Shown here: piece by piece, positions 54,568 to 62,955 of the stretch
Layout: every line of letters starts with the position of its first letter
How positions within the stretch are numbered: the first letter of the stretch is position 1
From: Streptomyces echinatus
GTDB lineage: Bacteria > Actinomycetota > Actinomycetes > Streptomycetales > Streptomycetaceae
Direction of reading: 5' to 3'
DNA length: 64,000 nucleotides
Assembly (NCBI RefSeq): GCF_014203595.1
Contig: NZ_JACHJK010000023.1
Location: 1 to 64,000, forward strand
Position numbers and translations under genes: made by a program
Notes under the pieces: generated by a model
Told to the model about the DNA's origin: nothing
Databases searched by the model: none
Seen by the model: only the letters and a program-made list of their open reading frames with translations

Positions 54568-55956
54568 TCAGACCGTACAACACGCCCTCAGCAGCCCGAC
54601 CGCCCGGGTCAGGGTCTCCGGTGTCGCCGTGAACGGCAGGCGGAGGTGGCGGCTGAGGGTGGTGCGGTCGGCGCTGAACCGGGGGCCGGGGGTGACCGCG
54701 AGGCCGCGTGCGGCGGCCCGGGCCGCCAGGTCGACGGCGCCCGGTCCGGCGGCGCCCAGATACAGCCACAGCGTGAGCCCGCCCGCCGGGACCGTGTACG
54801 TCCAGCCGGTGCCGGCGAGCAGCGCGGCGAGGTGGTCGCGCTGGGCGCGCAGCCGGGCGCGCCGGTCGTCGAGCACAGCGGCGAACGGCTCGCCGAGGAG
54901 TTCGGCGGCGACGAGCTGTTCCAGGGGCGGCGGCGCGAGCTGGGCCTGCAGCGGACCGGTCCGCAGCTGTCGTACGAGGTCCGCGGTCGCGCGGATCCAG
55001 CCGACCCGGAGCCCGCTCCACAGGGTCTTGCTCGCCGAGCCGATCTGGACGACCCGCGCCCCCGCGAGGTGGGGTTCGGTGCCGGGCGGGGTGCGCAGGT
55101 CCAGGTCGCGCATGGTCTCGTCGGCGATGACGGTCAGTCCGTGGCGGCCGGCGAGCTCGGCGACCGTCCGCCGGGCGCCGGCCGTCATGTGGGCGCCGGT
55201 CGGGTTGTGGAAGTCCGGGACCAGGTAGGCGAGTCGGGGGCGGTGCCGGCGCACGGCGGCGGCGAGGTGCGCGATGTCCCAGCCGTCCGCGGCCGACACG
55301 GGGACCGGCAGCAGGCGGGCCCGGCGGGCGCGGAGCACGGCGAGGGCGCCGGGGTAGGCGGGGCTCTCCACCATCACGGGCGCCCTGCGGTCGGTGTGCA
55401 GGTGGTCCAGGAGCAGGGTGAGGGCGGCCTGGGCGCCGGCGGTGACCAGGATCTGTTCGGGGCGGGTGGGCAGACCGGCACGGGTGTAGCGCTCCGCCAG
55501 GAGTTCGCGGAGCCGGGGCAGGCCGGCCGTGGCGATGCCCGAGTCCACGAGCAGGGGTGCGCTCAGCTCGGCGGCGCGGACCAGGGCGGCGCGGTAGGCG
55601 TCGTGGGGCGCGGCGGTCACCGCGAGGGTGAGATCCAGGCCGGCCTCGGGTGCGCCGCCCCGGTCGAGGGACCAGGGGGTGGTGCGCTCGGTGAGGCGGG
55701 CGGGCAGGCGCACCTCGCTGCCGCTGCCGTGCCGGGTGCGCAGCCAGCCGTCGGCGCGCAGCAGGCTGAGCGCGGCCACCACCGTGCCGCGGCTGAGGTG
55801 CAGGATGCGGGCCAGTTCCCGTTCCGAGGGCAGCCGGGTGCCGACGGCGAGCCGGCCGTCGGCCACGGCGTCCCGGACCGCCGCTGCCAGGGTGCGGGCG
55901 AGGGGTCCGGGCCGGGTGCGCCAGTCGCCGAGCGCGGCGACGAATCCAGAGTCCAC
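54568..55956 (-). CDS. MocR-type regulator (GntR helix-turn-helix plus aminotransferase fold)
   Basis: The 462-residue protein has an N-terminal GntR winged helix (GRLAVGTRLPSERELARIL, then LSRGTVVAALSLLRADGWL, about 30-75) and a C-terminal aminotransferase-fold domain with HNPTGAHMT and the PLP Lys in SASKTLWSGLRVGW near 300. MocR proteins bind PLP or an amino-acid analogue and regulate a divergent gene. Here the divergent gene is a PLP decarboxylase. The GTG at 55956 follows TAAAAAT by 6 nt, so it is probably leaderless. TGGACC-like repeats overlap its promoter. Confidence 0.92.
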   Translation of the reverse strand: MDSGFVAALGDWRTRPGPLARTLAAAVRDAVADGRLAVGTRLPSERELARILHLSRGTVVAALSLLRADGWLRTRHGSGSEVRLPARLTERTTPWSLDRGGAPEAGLDLTLAVTAAPHDAYRAALVRAAELSAPLLVDSGIATAGLPRLRELLAERYTRAGLPTRPEQILVTAGAQAALTLLLDHLHTDRRAPVMVESPAYPGALAVLRARRARLLPVPVSAADGWDIAHLAAAVRRHRPRLAYLVPDFHNPTGAHMTAGARRTVAELAGRHGLTVIADETMRDLDLRTPPGTEPHLAGARVVQIGSASKTLWSGLRVGWIRATADLVRQLRTGPLQAQLAPPPLEQLVAAELLGEPFAAVLDDRRARLRAQRDHLAALLAGTGWTYTVPAGGLTLWLYLGAAGPGAVDLAARAAARGLAVTPGPRFSADRTTLSRHLRLPFTATPETLTRAVGLLRACCTV

Positions 55957-55997
55957 CGGTCCATTTTTACTGGTCCAGTCGGAGCGGATTGGACCGG
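55956..55997. promoter_or_regulatory. MocR operator cluster in the divergent promoter
   Basis: Three copies of a GGTCCA/TGGACC element lie between the two genes: CCGGTCCA (55956-55963), the palindrome ACTGGTCCAGT (55969-55979) and TTGGACCGG (55989-55997). The first overlaps the MocR start and -10 (TAAAAAT). Repeated half-sites are typical for MocR proteins. Confidence 0.7.
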
Positions 55998-56032
55998 GCG
56001 CAGGGGGTGCGCCGCGGTCTACGCTGCGGCGC

Positions 56033-57421
56033 ATGCACCCTGTTCTCGCCGACGATCTCTCCCGGCTCCCCGAACTGCTGCAGGCCGTCCGTGACGTCGC
56101 CGCCCGGGAGGTGGCGGGGCTGGCGGGCCGGCCGGTCGCCGCGCCCGGCCGAAGCCCCGGGCGGGCCCCGCTGCCGGCCGAGGGCGCGGGCGGCGACGGC
56201 GCCCTCGCGCGGTTCGCCGAGCGGTGGGCGCCCGGCTTCTCCGGCTCCGCCGGCCCGCGCTACCTCGGCTTCGTCACCGGTGGCGCGACGCCCGCGTCCG
56301 TCGCCGGGGACTGGCTGACGTCCGTGTTCGACCAGAACCTGTCCGGGGCCGGGGGTTCCTGGGCGCAGGAGCTGGAGCGGGAGACGGTGGCATGGCTGCG
56401 TGAGCTGTTCGGGCTGGGCGAGGCGCACAGCGGGGCGTTCGTGACGGGCGCCACCGTGTCCAACGCGGTCGGGCTGGCCGTCGGCCGGGAGTGGGCGGGG
56501 GAACGGCTGGGCGTGGACGTCTCCCGGGAGGGTGCCGCGGCGCTGGGCCCGCTCGACGTGCTCTCCGGCAGTCCCCACTCCAGCATCGCCAAGGCGATGT
56601 CGGTGCTGGGCCTCGGCCGGGACCGGCTGGTGCGGGTGCCGCTGCTGCCGGGCGGCCGGGAGGCCGTCGACGTGACCGCGCTGGAGGCGATGCTGGCCGA
56701 GCGGGCCGGGCGGCCGGTGATCGTCGTCGCGAACGCGGGCACCGTGAACACCGTCGACTTCGACGACCTGCGGGCGATCGCGGCGCTGAAGGAGCGCCAC
56801 GACTTCTGGCTGCACGTGGACGGGGCGTTCGGTGCCTTCGCCGCGCTCAGCCCGGAGCACGCCGCGCTGGTCGAGGGGCTGGACGCGGCCGACTCGGTCT
56901 GCGTGGACCTGCACAAGTGGCTCAACGTCCCCTATGACGCGGCCGTCCAGTTCACCCGGCGCCGTGATCTGCAGGTGGCGGTGTTCCACAACGCCTCGCC
57001 GTATCTGGGCCTGCCCGAGGACGAGCCCGACTTCCTGCATCTGACCCCGGAGAACTCGCGCCGGCTGCGGGCGTTGCCCGCCTGGTTCTCGCTGATGGCG
57101 TACGGGCGGGCCGGGCACCGGGAGATCGTGGAGCGCAACGTCGTCCTGGCCCGCCGGCTCGGCGCGGGCGTCGAGGCGCTGCCGGGCCTGCGGCTGCTGG
57201 CACCCGTCCGGCTCAACGTCGTCTGCTTCACCCTCGCCGGGGACCCGTCGCCGGAGCGGGTGGCGGAGCTGGCCCGGGCGGTGGCCGCGACCGGGGAGGC
57301 GTATGTGACGCCGACGGTGTACGGCGGGGTGCCCGGGCTGCGCGCCGCGTTCAGCAACTGGCGCACCACCGAGGCCGACACCGACCGGGTGCTCCGGGCG
57401 CTGGCGGCGGCCTCGGGCTGA
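56033..57421 (+). CDS. PLP-dependent amino-acid decarboxylase-like protein (group II)
   Basis: The 462-residue protein has the group II decarboxylase pattern: PRYLGFVTGGATPASVAGDW near 75-94, GAFVTGATVSNAVGLA near 134-149, HVDGAFGAFA near 261-270 (the Asp that holds the PLP ring) and the PLP lysine Lys295 in DLHKWLN. The family includes aspartate, glutamate and aromatic amino-acid decarboxylases, and pocket residues do not settle the substrate. The ATG at 56033 has no ribosome-binding site. TACGCT lies 7 nt upstream, so it may be almost leaderless. It is divergent from, and probably controlled by, the MocR regulator. Confidence 0.9.
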   Translation: MHPVLADDLSRLPELLQAVRDVAAREVAGLAGRPVAAPGRSPGRAPLPAEGAGGDGALARFAERWAPGFSGSAGPRYLGFVTGGATPASVAGDWLTSVFDQNLSGAGGSWAQELERETVAWLRELFGLGEAHSGAFVTGATVSNAVGLAVGREWAGERLGVDVSREGAAALGPLDVLSGSPHSSIAKAMSVLGLGRDRLVRVPLLPGGREAVDVTALEAMLAERAGRPVIVVANAGTVNTVDFDDLRAIAALKERHDFWLHVDGAFGAFAALSPEHAALVEGLDAADSVCVDLHKWLNVPYDAAVQFTRRRDLQVAVFHNASPYLGLPEDEPDFLHLTPENSRRLRALPAWFSLMAYGRAGHREIVERNVVLARRLGAGVEALPGLRLLAPVRLNVVCFTLAGDPSPERVAELARAVAATGEAYVTPTVYGGVPGLRAAFSNWRTTEADTDRVLRALAAASG

Positions 57422-57453
57422 GGCCGGTGCCTGCGGCGGGCTGGGCCCGGCGG

Positions 57454-58245
57454 TCAAGACGGACGCCGGACGGCCGCATGGAAGCCGGTGTTGACGGCGG
57501 TGAGACCGCCGTCGACCACGAGGGTGGTCCCGGTGATCCAGGCGGCGTCGTGGGAGGCGAGGAAGGCGACCGCGGCGGCGACGTCCTCCGGTTCGCCGAC
57601 CCGGCCGAGCGGGTACAGGGCGCGGACGGCGTCGAGATCGTCGTCCCGCCCCGCCCACGCCGAGGTGCGGACCGTGCCCGGCACCACGAGGTTGACCCGC
57701 ACGCCCCGGGCCGCAGCGTGCCCGGCGAGGGTCCGGGTCAGGGAGCCGAGGCCGGCCTTGGCGGCGCTGTAGGCGTGGTTGCCGAAGTCCTGCAGGCCGT
57801 TGACGGAGCCGATGCTCACGATCGCCCCGCGTCCGGAGGCGGCGAGGTGCGGCAGGGCGGCCCGGCAGCAGCGGTGGGCGCCGGTCAGGGTGACGTCGAG
57901 GTCGCGCGCCCACACCTCGTCAGGGTCCTCTTCGAAGAGCGGGGTGTCCGGGCTGCAGTGGGCGGCGCTGTTGACCAGCACGTCCAGCGCGCCGAACGCG
58001 GTGACGGCACGGTCGACGGCCGCCTCGACGGCGTCGCGGTCGGCCACGTCGCAGGCGAACGCCTCGGCGGCGAGGCCCTGTCGGCGCAGGGCGGAGGCGG
58101 TCCGCTCGGCCTCGGGCAGGTCCCGGTCGGTCACCAGGACCCGGCCGCCCTCCTCGGCGAGTCGCCGGGCGACGGCGGCGCCGATGCCGCGGGCGGCGCC
58201 CGTGACGAGAACTCCGTGTCCTGCGAAGCGCTTGAGATCGGTCAT
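57454..58245 (-). CDS. SDR-family oxidoreductase
   Basis: The 263-residue protein is a classical short-chain dehydrogenase: coenzyme motif GAARGIGA near 16-23, NSAAH near 92, the catalytic Ser in VSIGSVNG and the Tyr/Lys pair in YSAAKAGLG near 158. It oxidises or reduces an unknown alcohol or ketone with NAD(P). The ATG at 58245 follows a -10-like TACCGT by 6 nt, so the message is probably leaderless. It faces the hypothetical gene at 58295 in the same short divergent region. It is convergent with the decarboxylase, with 32 bp between them. Confidence 0.92.
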   Translation of the reverse strand: MTDLKRFAGHGVLVTGAARGIGAAVARRLAEEGGRVLVTDRDLPEAERTASALRRQGLAAEAFACDVADRDAVEAAVDRAVTAFGALDVLVNSAAHCSPDTPLFEEDPDEVWARDLDVTLTGAHRCCRAALPHLAASGRGAIVSIGSVNGLQDFGNHAYSAAKAGLGSLTRTLAGHAAARGVRVNLVVPGTVRTSAWAGRDDDLDAVRALYPLGRVGEPEDVAAAVAFLASHDAAWITGTTLVVDGGLTAVNTGFHAAVRRPS

Positions 58246-58294
58246 GGGTAGACGGTACGAGCGCGGCGGTCGACACCACGGGTAGCGTGCTGCC
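58246..58294. promoter_or_regulatory. Divergent pair of leaderless promoters
   Basis: On the minus strand TACCGT (58252-58257) is followed by exactly 6 nt and ATG. On the plus strand TAGCGT (58283-58288) is followed by exactly 6 nt and ATG. Neither gene has a ribosome-binding site, so both transcripts would begin at their start codons. Confidence 0.72.
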
Positions 58295-58834
58295 ATGGCG
58301 GCCTTCCTGCAGCAACTCCCGGCTCTGATCGGCGTCGTGATAGGCGCGCTGGGCTCGTACCTGGCGGTGGTCCGCAGCGACCGGGCGAGGTTCCGGCGCG
58401 AACGGGCGGCCCGCTGGGAGGAGAGGCGGCTGGCGGTGTACTCCGACTACGCCCGCACGCTCAAGCGGGCGGTGACGCTGACGTACCGGGTCGCCGCCCA
58501 CCTCGGCAACGACCCGCACCCGCATCCGTTGTCGGCCGAGGAGGCGGCACCGCTGATGGCCCAGGCGGCCCTCGACCGGGACCCGGCCGGGGAGTCGCTG
58601 CTCCTGCTGGGCAGCGCGGCCGTGGTGGAGAAGGCCCGCACCTGGGTCGTGACCGTGATGGAGATGGAGCGGTTCCTGCGGGAGGAGACCCGTGATCCGC
58701 GGGCGTGGCAGGAGCTGCTGGAGCGGCAGCGCGCCGGCCGCGAGGGGTATTACGCGGCCGTGCGCGAGGACCTGACGCTGCCACCGGGGCACCCGGCCCG
58801 ATGGCCGCTGCCGGCCGCGAGCGCTCAGCGGTAG
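58295..58834 (+). CDS. Membrane-anchored hypothetical protein
   Basis: The 179-residue protein begins with one hydrophobic helix (LIGVVIGALGSYLAVV) and continues as a charged helical domain (RARFRRERAARWEERRLAVYSD) rich in Arg and Glu, with coiled-coil character to about residue 60. I do not recognise a family. Similar single-pass proteins are widespread in Streptomyces. It starts leaderless at ATG 58295. Its last 10 bp overlap the end of the convergent SDR gene. Confidence 0.8.
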   Translation: MAAFLQQLPALIGVVIGALGSYLAVVRSDRARFRRERAARWEERRLAVYSDYARTLKRAVTLTYRVAAHLGNDPHPHPLSAEEAAPLMAQAALDRDPAGESLLLLGSAAVVEKARTWVVTVMEMERFLREETRDPRAWQELLERQRAGREGYYAAVREDLTLPPGHPARWPLPAASAQR

Positions 58835-59739
58835 CCGGTGGTGTCGGCCGGCTTGCCGGCGTCCTGCACCTCGACCAGGTACCGCCAGGCGTCCGGCCGG
58901 CTGCCGTCGAGGTCGGTGAAGCCGTACTCCCGGGCGAGGCCGCCGCTGGAGAGCGACCGTCCGTTGAAGCGGGCCACGCCGGGGTCGGCGGCCAGGGCGG
59001 CGACGGCGCGGCCGGTGTAGCGGGGGGTCTCGGAGATGGCGAAGTGCGGTTCCCGCTCCAGTGCCCGCCGCCAGTCGTCCTCGCGGACGCCGTACGCCTC
59101 CAGCATGATCTCCGAGCGCATCCAGCCGGGGGTCAGGGCCACGGCCGTCGCGCCGCGCGGGCCGAGTTCGTGCCCGAGGGCGAACGCCATGCGCAGCACG
59201 GAGGCCTTGGCGAGGTCGTAGAAGAAGTTCACGCGGTAGGTGTCGCGGTTGTAGTCCGCGGTGCCGTCGGTGACCTCCACGACCAGGCCGCCGGGCCGGC
59301 TGAGCAGGAGCGGCAGCGCGCAGTGGCTGGTCACGGCGTGTGTCTCCACCGCGAGGCGGAGCAGCCGGAGCCCGTTGTCGAGGTCGTGCTCCCACACGGG
59401 GGTGTTCCACTCGAAGAGCTTCTCGCCGCCCCAGATGTCGTTGACGAGGACGTCGAGGCGGCCCTGTTCGTCCGCGATCCGGGTCACGAGATCGCGGACG
59501 GCTGACCTGTCCAGGTGGTCGACCGGTACCCCGATGCCCTTCCCGCCGGCCGCGGTGACGAGATCGGCGGTGTCCTCGATGGTCTCGGGGCGGTCGTACT
59601 CGGAGCGGCGGGCGCGGGTGCTGCGTCCGGTGACGTAGACGGTGGCGCCGGCCGCGCCGAGTTCGAGGGCGATGCCCCGTCCGGCGCCCCGGGTCGCCCC
59701 GGCGACCAGCGCCACCTTGCCCTGCAGCGGTCCTGTCAT
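58825..59739 (-). CDS. SDR-family oxidoreductase (304 residues)
   Basis: The protein has the coenzyme motif GATRGAGRGIA near 14-24, the NDIWGG loop near 100 and the catalytic area near YDLAKASVLRMAF (Tyr and Lys) after FFYDL. It is longer than classical SDRs, with an extra C-terminal region (RYTGRAVAALAADPGVARF) near 240. It resembles actinobacterial SDRs annotated without a substrate. The ATG at 59739 has GGGAGGCAGG upstream. It follows the MBL gene with about 130 bp between, so a shared operon with mscR is not certain. Confidence 0.9.
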   Translation of the reverse strand: MTGPLQGKVALVAGATRGAGRGIALELGAAGATVYVTGRSTRARRSEYDRPETIEDTADLVTAAGGKGIGVPVDHLDRSAVRDLVTRIADEQGRLDVLVNDIWGGEKLFEWNTPVWEHDLDNGLRLLRLAVETHAVTSHCALPLLLSRPGGLVVEVTDGTADYNRDTYRVNFFYDLAKASVLRMAFALGHELGPRGATAVALTPGWMRSEIMLEAYGVREDDWRRALEREPHFAISETPRYTGRAVAALAADPGVARFNGRSLSSGGLAREYGFTDLDGSRPDAWRYLVEVQDAGKPADTTGYR

Positions 59740-59870
59740 GTCCTGCCTCCCGTGTGGTGCGACTGCTCTCGTGCTCCACTGTCACCGGGAAGCCGGACAT
59801 CCTCTGTCTGCTTTTACGGCGGCGCGTCGGTGACCTGCTTCACGCGCCGCCGGTGGTGGTCCGGCGCCGG

Positions 59871-60500
59871 TCAGTGCCCGCGCCGGATCCACTCCTCCAG
59901 GTGGGGTGCCTCCGCGCCGATGGTCGTGGCGTCGCCGTGGCCGGTGAGCACCTTGGTCTCGGGCGGGAGGGTGAGCAGCCGGTCGCGGATGGACTCGATG
60001 ATCGTCGGGAAGTGGGAGTAGGAGCGTCCGGTGGCGCCCGGCCCGCCCTGGAAGAGGGTGTCGCCCGTGAAGACGGTGCCGAGACCGGGGTCGTACAGGC
60101 AGACGGCGCCCGGGGCGTGGCCGGGGGTGTGCAGGACGGTGAGGTCGGTGCCGGCCGCCTCGATGACCTGGCCGTCCTGGAGGTGCCGGTCCGGGTCGCG
60201 GTCGGGGTGGGTCTGCCTCCACAGCGGCAGGTCGTCGGGGTGCAGCCAGACGGTGGCGCCGGTGAGTTCGGCGAGGGCCGGCGCGGCGTTGACGTGGTCG
60301 TTGTGGGCGTGCGTGCACACGATGGCGATCAGCCGCCGGTCGTCGACGGCGTCGGCGATGGCCTTGGCGTCGTGCGCGGCGTCGATGACGATCACCTCCC
60401 GCTCGTCGCCCACGATCCACACGTTGTTGTCGACGTCCCAGGTGCCGCCGTCGAGGGTGAACTGCCCCGAGGTGACCAGACGTTCGATGCGCACGGTCAT
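59871..60500 (-). CDS. MBL-fold hydrolase, partner of mscR
   Basis: The 209-residue protein has the metallo-beta-lactamase motifs: CTHAHNDH (two-metal site) near 62-69, HTPGHAPG near 130, FTGDTLF near 148 and GHGD near 190. It resembles glyoxalase-II-like thioesterases. Its start overlaps the mscR stop by 1 nt (TGATG), so it is translationally coupled. The same pair exists in Mycobacterium tuberculosis (Rv2259 and Rv2260). I infer that it hydrolyses S-formylmycothiol, the product of MscR, or a related mycothiol thioester. Confidence 0.92.
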   Translation of the reverse strand: MTVRIERLVTSGQFTLDGGTWDVDNNVWIVGDEREVIVIDAAHDAKAIADAVDDRRLIAIVCTHAHNDHVNAAPALAELTGATVWLHPDDLPLWRQTHPDRDPDRHLQDGQVIEAAGTDLTVLHTPGHAPGAVCLYDPGLGTVFTGDTLFQGGPGATGRSYSHFPTIIESIRDRLLTLPPETKVLTGHGDATTIGAEAPHLEEWIRRGH

Positions 60501-61588
60501 CAGAGCACCACCACCGAGCGCAGCACGTCGCCCTGGTGCATCCGCTCGAAGGCCTGCTCCACCTCGTCCAGTCGGATGGTCTCGGTGACGAACGCGTCGA
60601 GCGGCAGGCGGCCCTGGAGGTGCAGGTCGATCAGCACGGGGAAGTCGCGGCTGGGCAGACAGTCGCCGTACCAGGAGGACTTCAGCGCGCCGCCGCGTCC
60701 GAAGACGTCCAGCAGGGGCAGTTCGAGTTTCATCTCCGGCGTGGGGACCCCGACCAGGACGACGGTGCCGGCCAGATCGCGGGCGTAGAAGGCCTGCTTG
60801 TAGGTCTCGGGACGGCCGACGGCCTCGACGACGACGTCGGCACCGAAGCCGCCGGTCAGCTCGCGGATCGCCTCGACCGGGTCGGTCTCCTTGGAGTTGA
60901 CGGTGTGGGTGGCGCCCAGGGAGCGGGCCTTGTCCAGCTTGCGGTCGTCGATGTCCACGGCGATGATCTTCGCCGCGCCGGCGAGGTTCGCCCCGGCCAC
61001 GGCCGCGCAGCCGACTCCGCCGCAGCCGATGACGGCGACCGAGTCACCCCGGCCGACGTTCCCGGTGTTGATCGCGGCGCCGATGCCGGCCATCACTCCG
61101 CAGCCGAGGAGGCCCGCGACCGCCGGGGAGACGGCCGGGTCGACCTTGGTGCACTGGCCCGAGGCCACCAGCGTCTTCTCGGCGAAGGCGCCGATCCCGA
61201 GGGCCGGGGAGAGTTCCTGCCCGGTGGCGGCGAGTGTCATCTTCTGCCGCGCGTTGTGGGTGTTGAAGCAGTACCAGGGACGCCCGCGCAGACAGGCCCG
61301 GCACTGCCCGCACACCGCACGCCAGTTGAGGACGACGAAGTCACCGGGGGCGACGTCGGTGACGCCCTCGCCGACGGACTCCACGACGCCGGCGGCCTCG
61401 TGGCCGAGCAGGAAGGGGTAGTCGTCGGAGATGCCGCCCTGCTTGTAGTGCAGATCGGTGTGACAGACCCCGCAGGCCTGGACGCGTACGACGGCTTCGC
61501 CGGGCCCCGGGTCCGGCACCACGATCGTCTCGATCCGTACGGGCTCGTCCTTGCCCGGTGCGATCACGCCGCGTACTTCCTGCGCCAT
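60500..61588 (-). CDS. mscR: S-(hydroxymethyl)mycothiol dehydrogenase
   Basis: The 362-residue protein is a zinc alcohol dehydrogenase of the mycothiol-dependent formaldehyde type: ACGVCHTD with the catalytic Cys, GHEAAGVVESVGEG, a structural-zinc loop CGQCRACLRGRPWYC, and a Rossmann segment VIGCGGVGCAAVAGANLAG. It oxidises S-hydroxymethyl-mycothiol to S-formylmycothiol with NAD, detoxifying formaldehyde. Close relatives also reduce S-nitrosomycothiol (MscR). ATG at 61588 behind GAAGGGA. The pairing with the MBL gene supports the call. Confidence 0.95.
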   Translation of the reverse strand: MAQEVRGVIAPGKDEPVRIETIVVPDPGPGEAVVRVQACGVCHTDLHYKQGGISDDYPFLLGHEAAGVVESVGEGVTDVAPGDFVVLNWRAVCGQCRACLRGRPWYCFNTHNARQKMTLAATGQELSPALGIGAFAEKTLVASGQCTKVDPAVSPAVAGLLGCGVMAGIGAAINTGNVGRGDSVAVIGCGGVGCAAVAGANLAGAAKIIAVDIDDRKLDKARSLGATHTVNSKETDPVEAIRELTGGFGADVVVEAVGRPETYKQAFYARDLAGTVVLVGVPTPEMKLELPLLDVFGRGGALKSSWYGDCLPSRDFPVLIDLHLQGRLPLDAFVTETIRLDEVEQAFERMHQGDVLRSVVVL

Positions 61589-61799
61589 GGTCTGGTCCCT
61601 TCTACGATTGCCTTCGCCGCCGACCCTACGCGCGACCGATCGGCAGCGGGACGGACCACGACGGTGATCGCGGATCTTTCGCCACGCGCAACGGCGGTTG
61701 CGGGCACTGCCCGAGGCGCGCGGCGCGTCCCGTCCACCCACCCGTCCCGCTCGGCGGTGGGGGCCGCCCGGCCGGGACGGCCCCGCGACCGGCGGCGGG

Positions 61800-62105
61800 T
61801 CAGGCCTGGACGGCGGGCAGCAGGCCGGTCACGGGCGCCACCGGACCGGCCACCTGCCACAGCTCGTTGAGCCGGTTCAGCTCGTTGACCTGGTTCAGCG
61901 CGCGCGCCTGCTCGGAGACCCGCGGCACCTCCTCCTTGTACTGCGCGGGGATGTCGCTGACGGTGAGCGAGTCGAGCACGGCCATGGGGCTGAGCTGCCC
62001 GGTGTCCGGTGCGCTCGCCTCGGCCGCGTTCGCCAGTGGCGCGGCAAGACCGGTGACCCCGGCGGCGAGGCCGAGGGCGGCGACGATACGTCGTGTTGAG
62101 ATCAT
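61800..62105 (-). CDS. Small secreted protein of unknown function
   Basis: The 101-residue protein has a signal peptide (RRIVAALGLAAGVTGLAAPL, cleavage near NAAEA) and a mature part rich in Asn, Leu and Glu with the near-repeat LNQVNELNRLNELW, which could be an amphipathic or leucine-zipper helix. There is no Cys. The ATG at 62105 has TGAGGAC upstream. It ends near a GC-rich stretch and is not part of an operon that I can see. I do not recognise a family. Confidence 0.8.
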   Translation of the reverse strand: MISTRRIVAALGLAAGVTGLAAPLANAAEASAPDTGQLSPMAVLDSLTVSDIPAQYKEEVPRVSEQARALNQVNELNRLNELWQVAGPVAPVTGLLPAVQA

Positions 62106-62277
62106 GTCCTCAGCAACGGCGGCGGGTCCCGGCCGGACACGGGCGGCGGTATCCGCTCACCCGTGAGGCGGATCGTGGCGGCTGCGCTTGCCGAGGCCAC
62201 CGGGGCGGAGGAGTCTCGAAGACGGGACCCGTGCGGCTCGTTCCCGGACGGGCCGCGGGCGTCTGAAGGAGGTCACC

Positions 62278-62643
62278 ATGGGTATCGCGACGGGGTCCGC
62301 TTTCGACACCGAGACACTGCGCCGGGGCATCGAGGGGAACACCGGCAACAACCTTCTGTCGCTCTACGCGGACGACGCGGAGATCCGCATCGTCGACCGC
62401 AACAACCAGCCCAGCCACCCCACGGTCCTGCACGGCCGGGGCCAGATCGCCGAGTTGCTGGACGACATCTACAGCCGCGACATGACGCACAAGCTGGAGC
62501 GCTGTGTGATCCAGGGCGACCAGGCCGCCTACAGCGAGTCCTGCGAGTACGAGGACGGCACCCGGGTGCTCGCCGAGTCGATGATCACCCTGCGGGACGG
62601 CAAGATCACCGATCAGCTGATCATCCAGGCCTGGGACGAGTAG
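62278..62643 (+). CDS. SnoaL-like nuclear transport factor 2-fold protein
   Basis: The 121-residue protein has the NTF2/SnoaL-like cone: GNTGNNLLSLYADDAEIRIVDR near 20-41, HPTVLHGRGQIAELLDDIYS near 45-66, and LDGRKITDQLI-like YEDGTRVLAESMITLRDG. These small proteins act as cyclases, isomerases or stress proteins, and the reaction cannot be named. The ATG at 62278 has AAGGAGG six nt upstream, the best in this region. It ends at a perfect hairpin. Confidence 0.88.
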   Translation: MGIATGSAFDTETLRRGIEGNTGNNLLSLYADDAEIRIVDRNNQPSHPTVLHGRGQIAELLDDIYSRDMTHKLERCVIQGDQAAYSESCEYEDGTRVLAESMITLRDGKITDQLIIQAWDE

Positions 62644-62685
62644 GACCCGGCCCGGTAGGGCAGGCGCCGGAAGGAGAGTGGCGCG

Positions 62686-62716
62686 GGTCCAGGTCAGCTC
62701 GCGGCTGACCTGGACC
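62686..62716 (+). terminator. Terminator of the SnoaL-like gene
   Basis: GGTCCAGGTCAGC pairs perfectly with GCTGACCTGGACC across TCGCG, followed by TTCT, 43 bp past the stop codon. Confidence 0.88.
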
Positions 62717-62831
62717 TTCTCGGTGCGGGCCGCCCTGCTGCGGGCGCACCGGCGGCACCCGGAGCCGGTGCCCGCGGCCCGGCTGCCGGTGCCGGCCGCG
62801 CTGCTCCGCTCGGCACCGCGGGCGGCGCGGC

Positions 62832-62889
62832 CGCGGGCGGTGCGGGTGCGGCGGCCGCGCCGCGGGCGGTGCGGGTGCGGCGGCCGCGC
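62832..62889. repeat. 29-bp exact tandem duplication
   Basis: Two identical 29-bp copies lie end to end (62832-62860 and 62861-62889), rich in GCGG. They sit 55 bp before the folD promoter and may vary in copy number between strains. Confidence 0.85.
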
Positions 62890-62955
62890 CGGCGGTGAGG
62901 GGCCGGCCCGAGGGCGGGCCCGGGGGGGCGTACGGACTCTCGGTTACGCTGTACG

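Larger units (their letters stand above)
62644..62955. other. Intergenic region before folD
   Basis: It holds the terminator of the SnoaL gene, a 29-bp exact tandem duplication and the folD promoter (-10 TACGCT at 62945-62950). I see no gene. The open frame from 62678 starts one base from a ribosome-binding-like site and crosses the hairpin and repeats, so I reject it. Confidence 0.6.
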
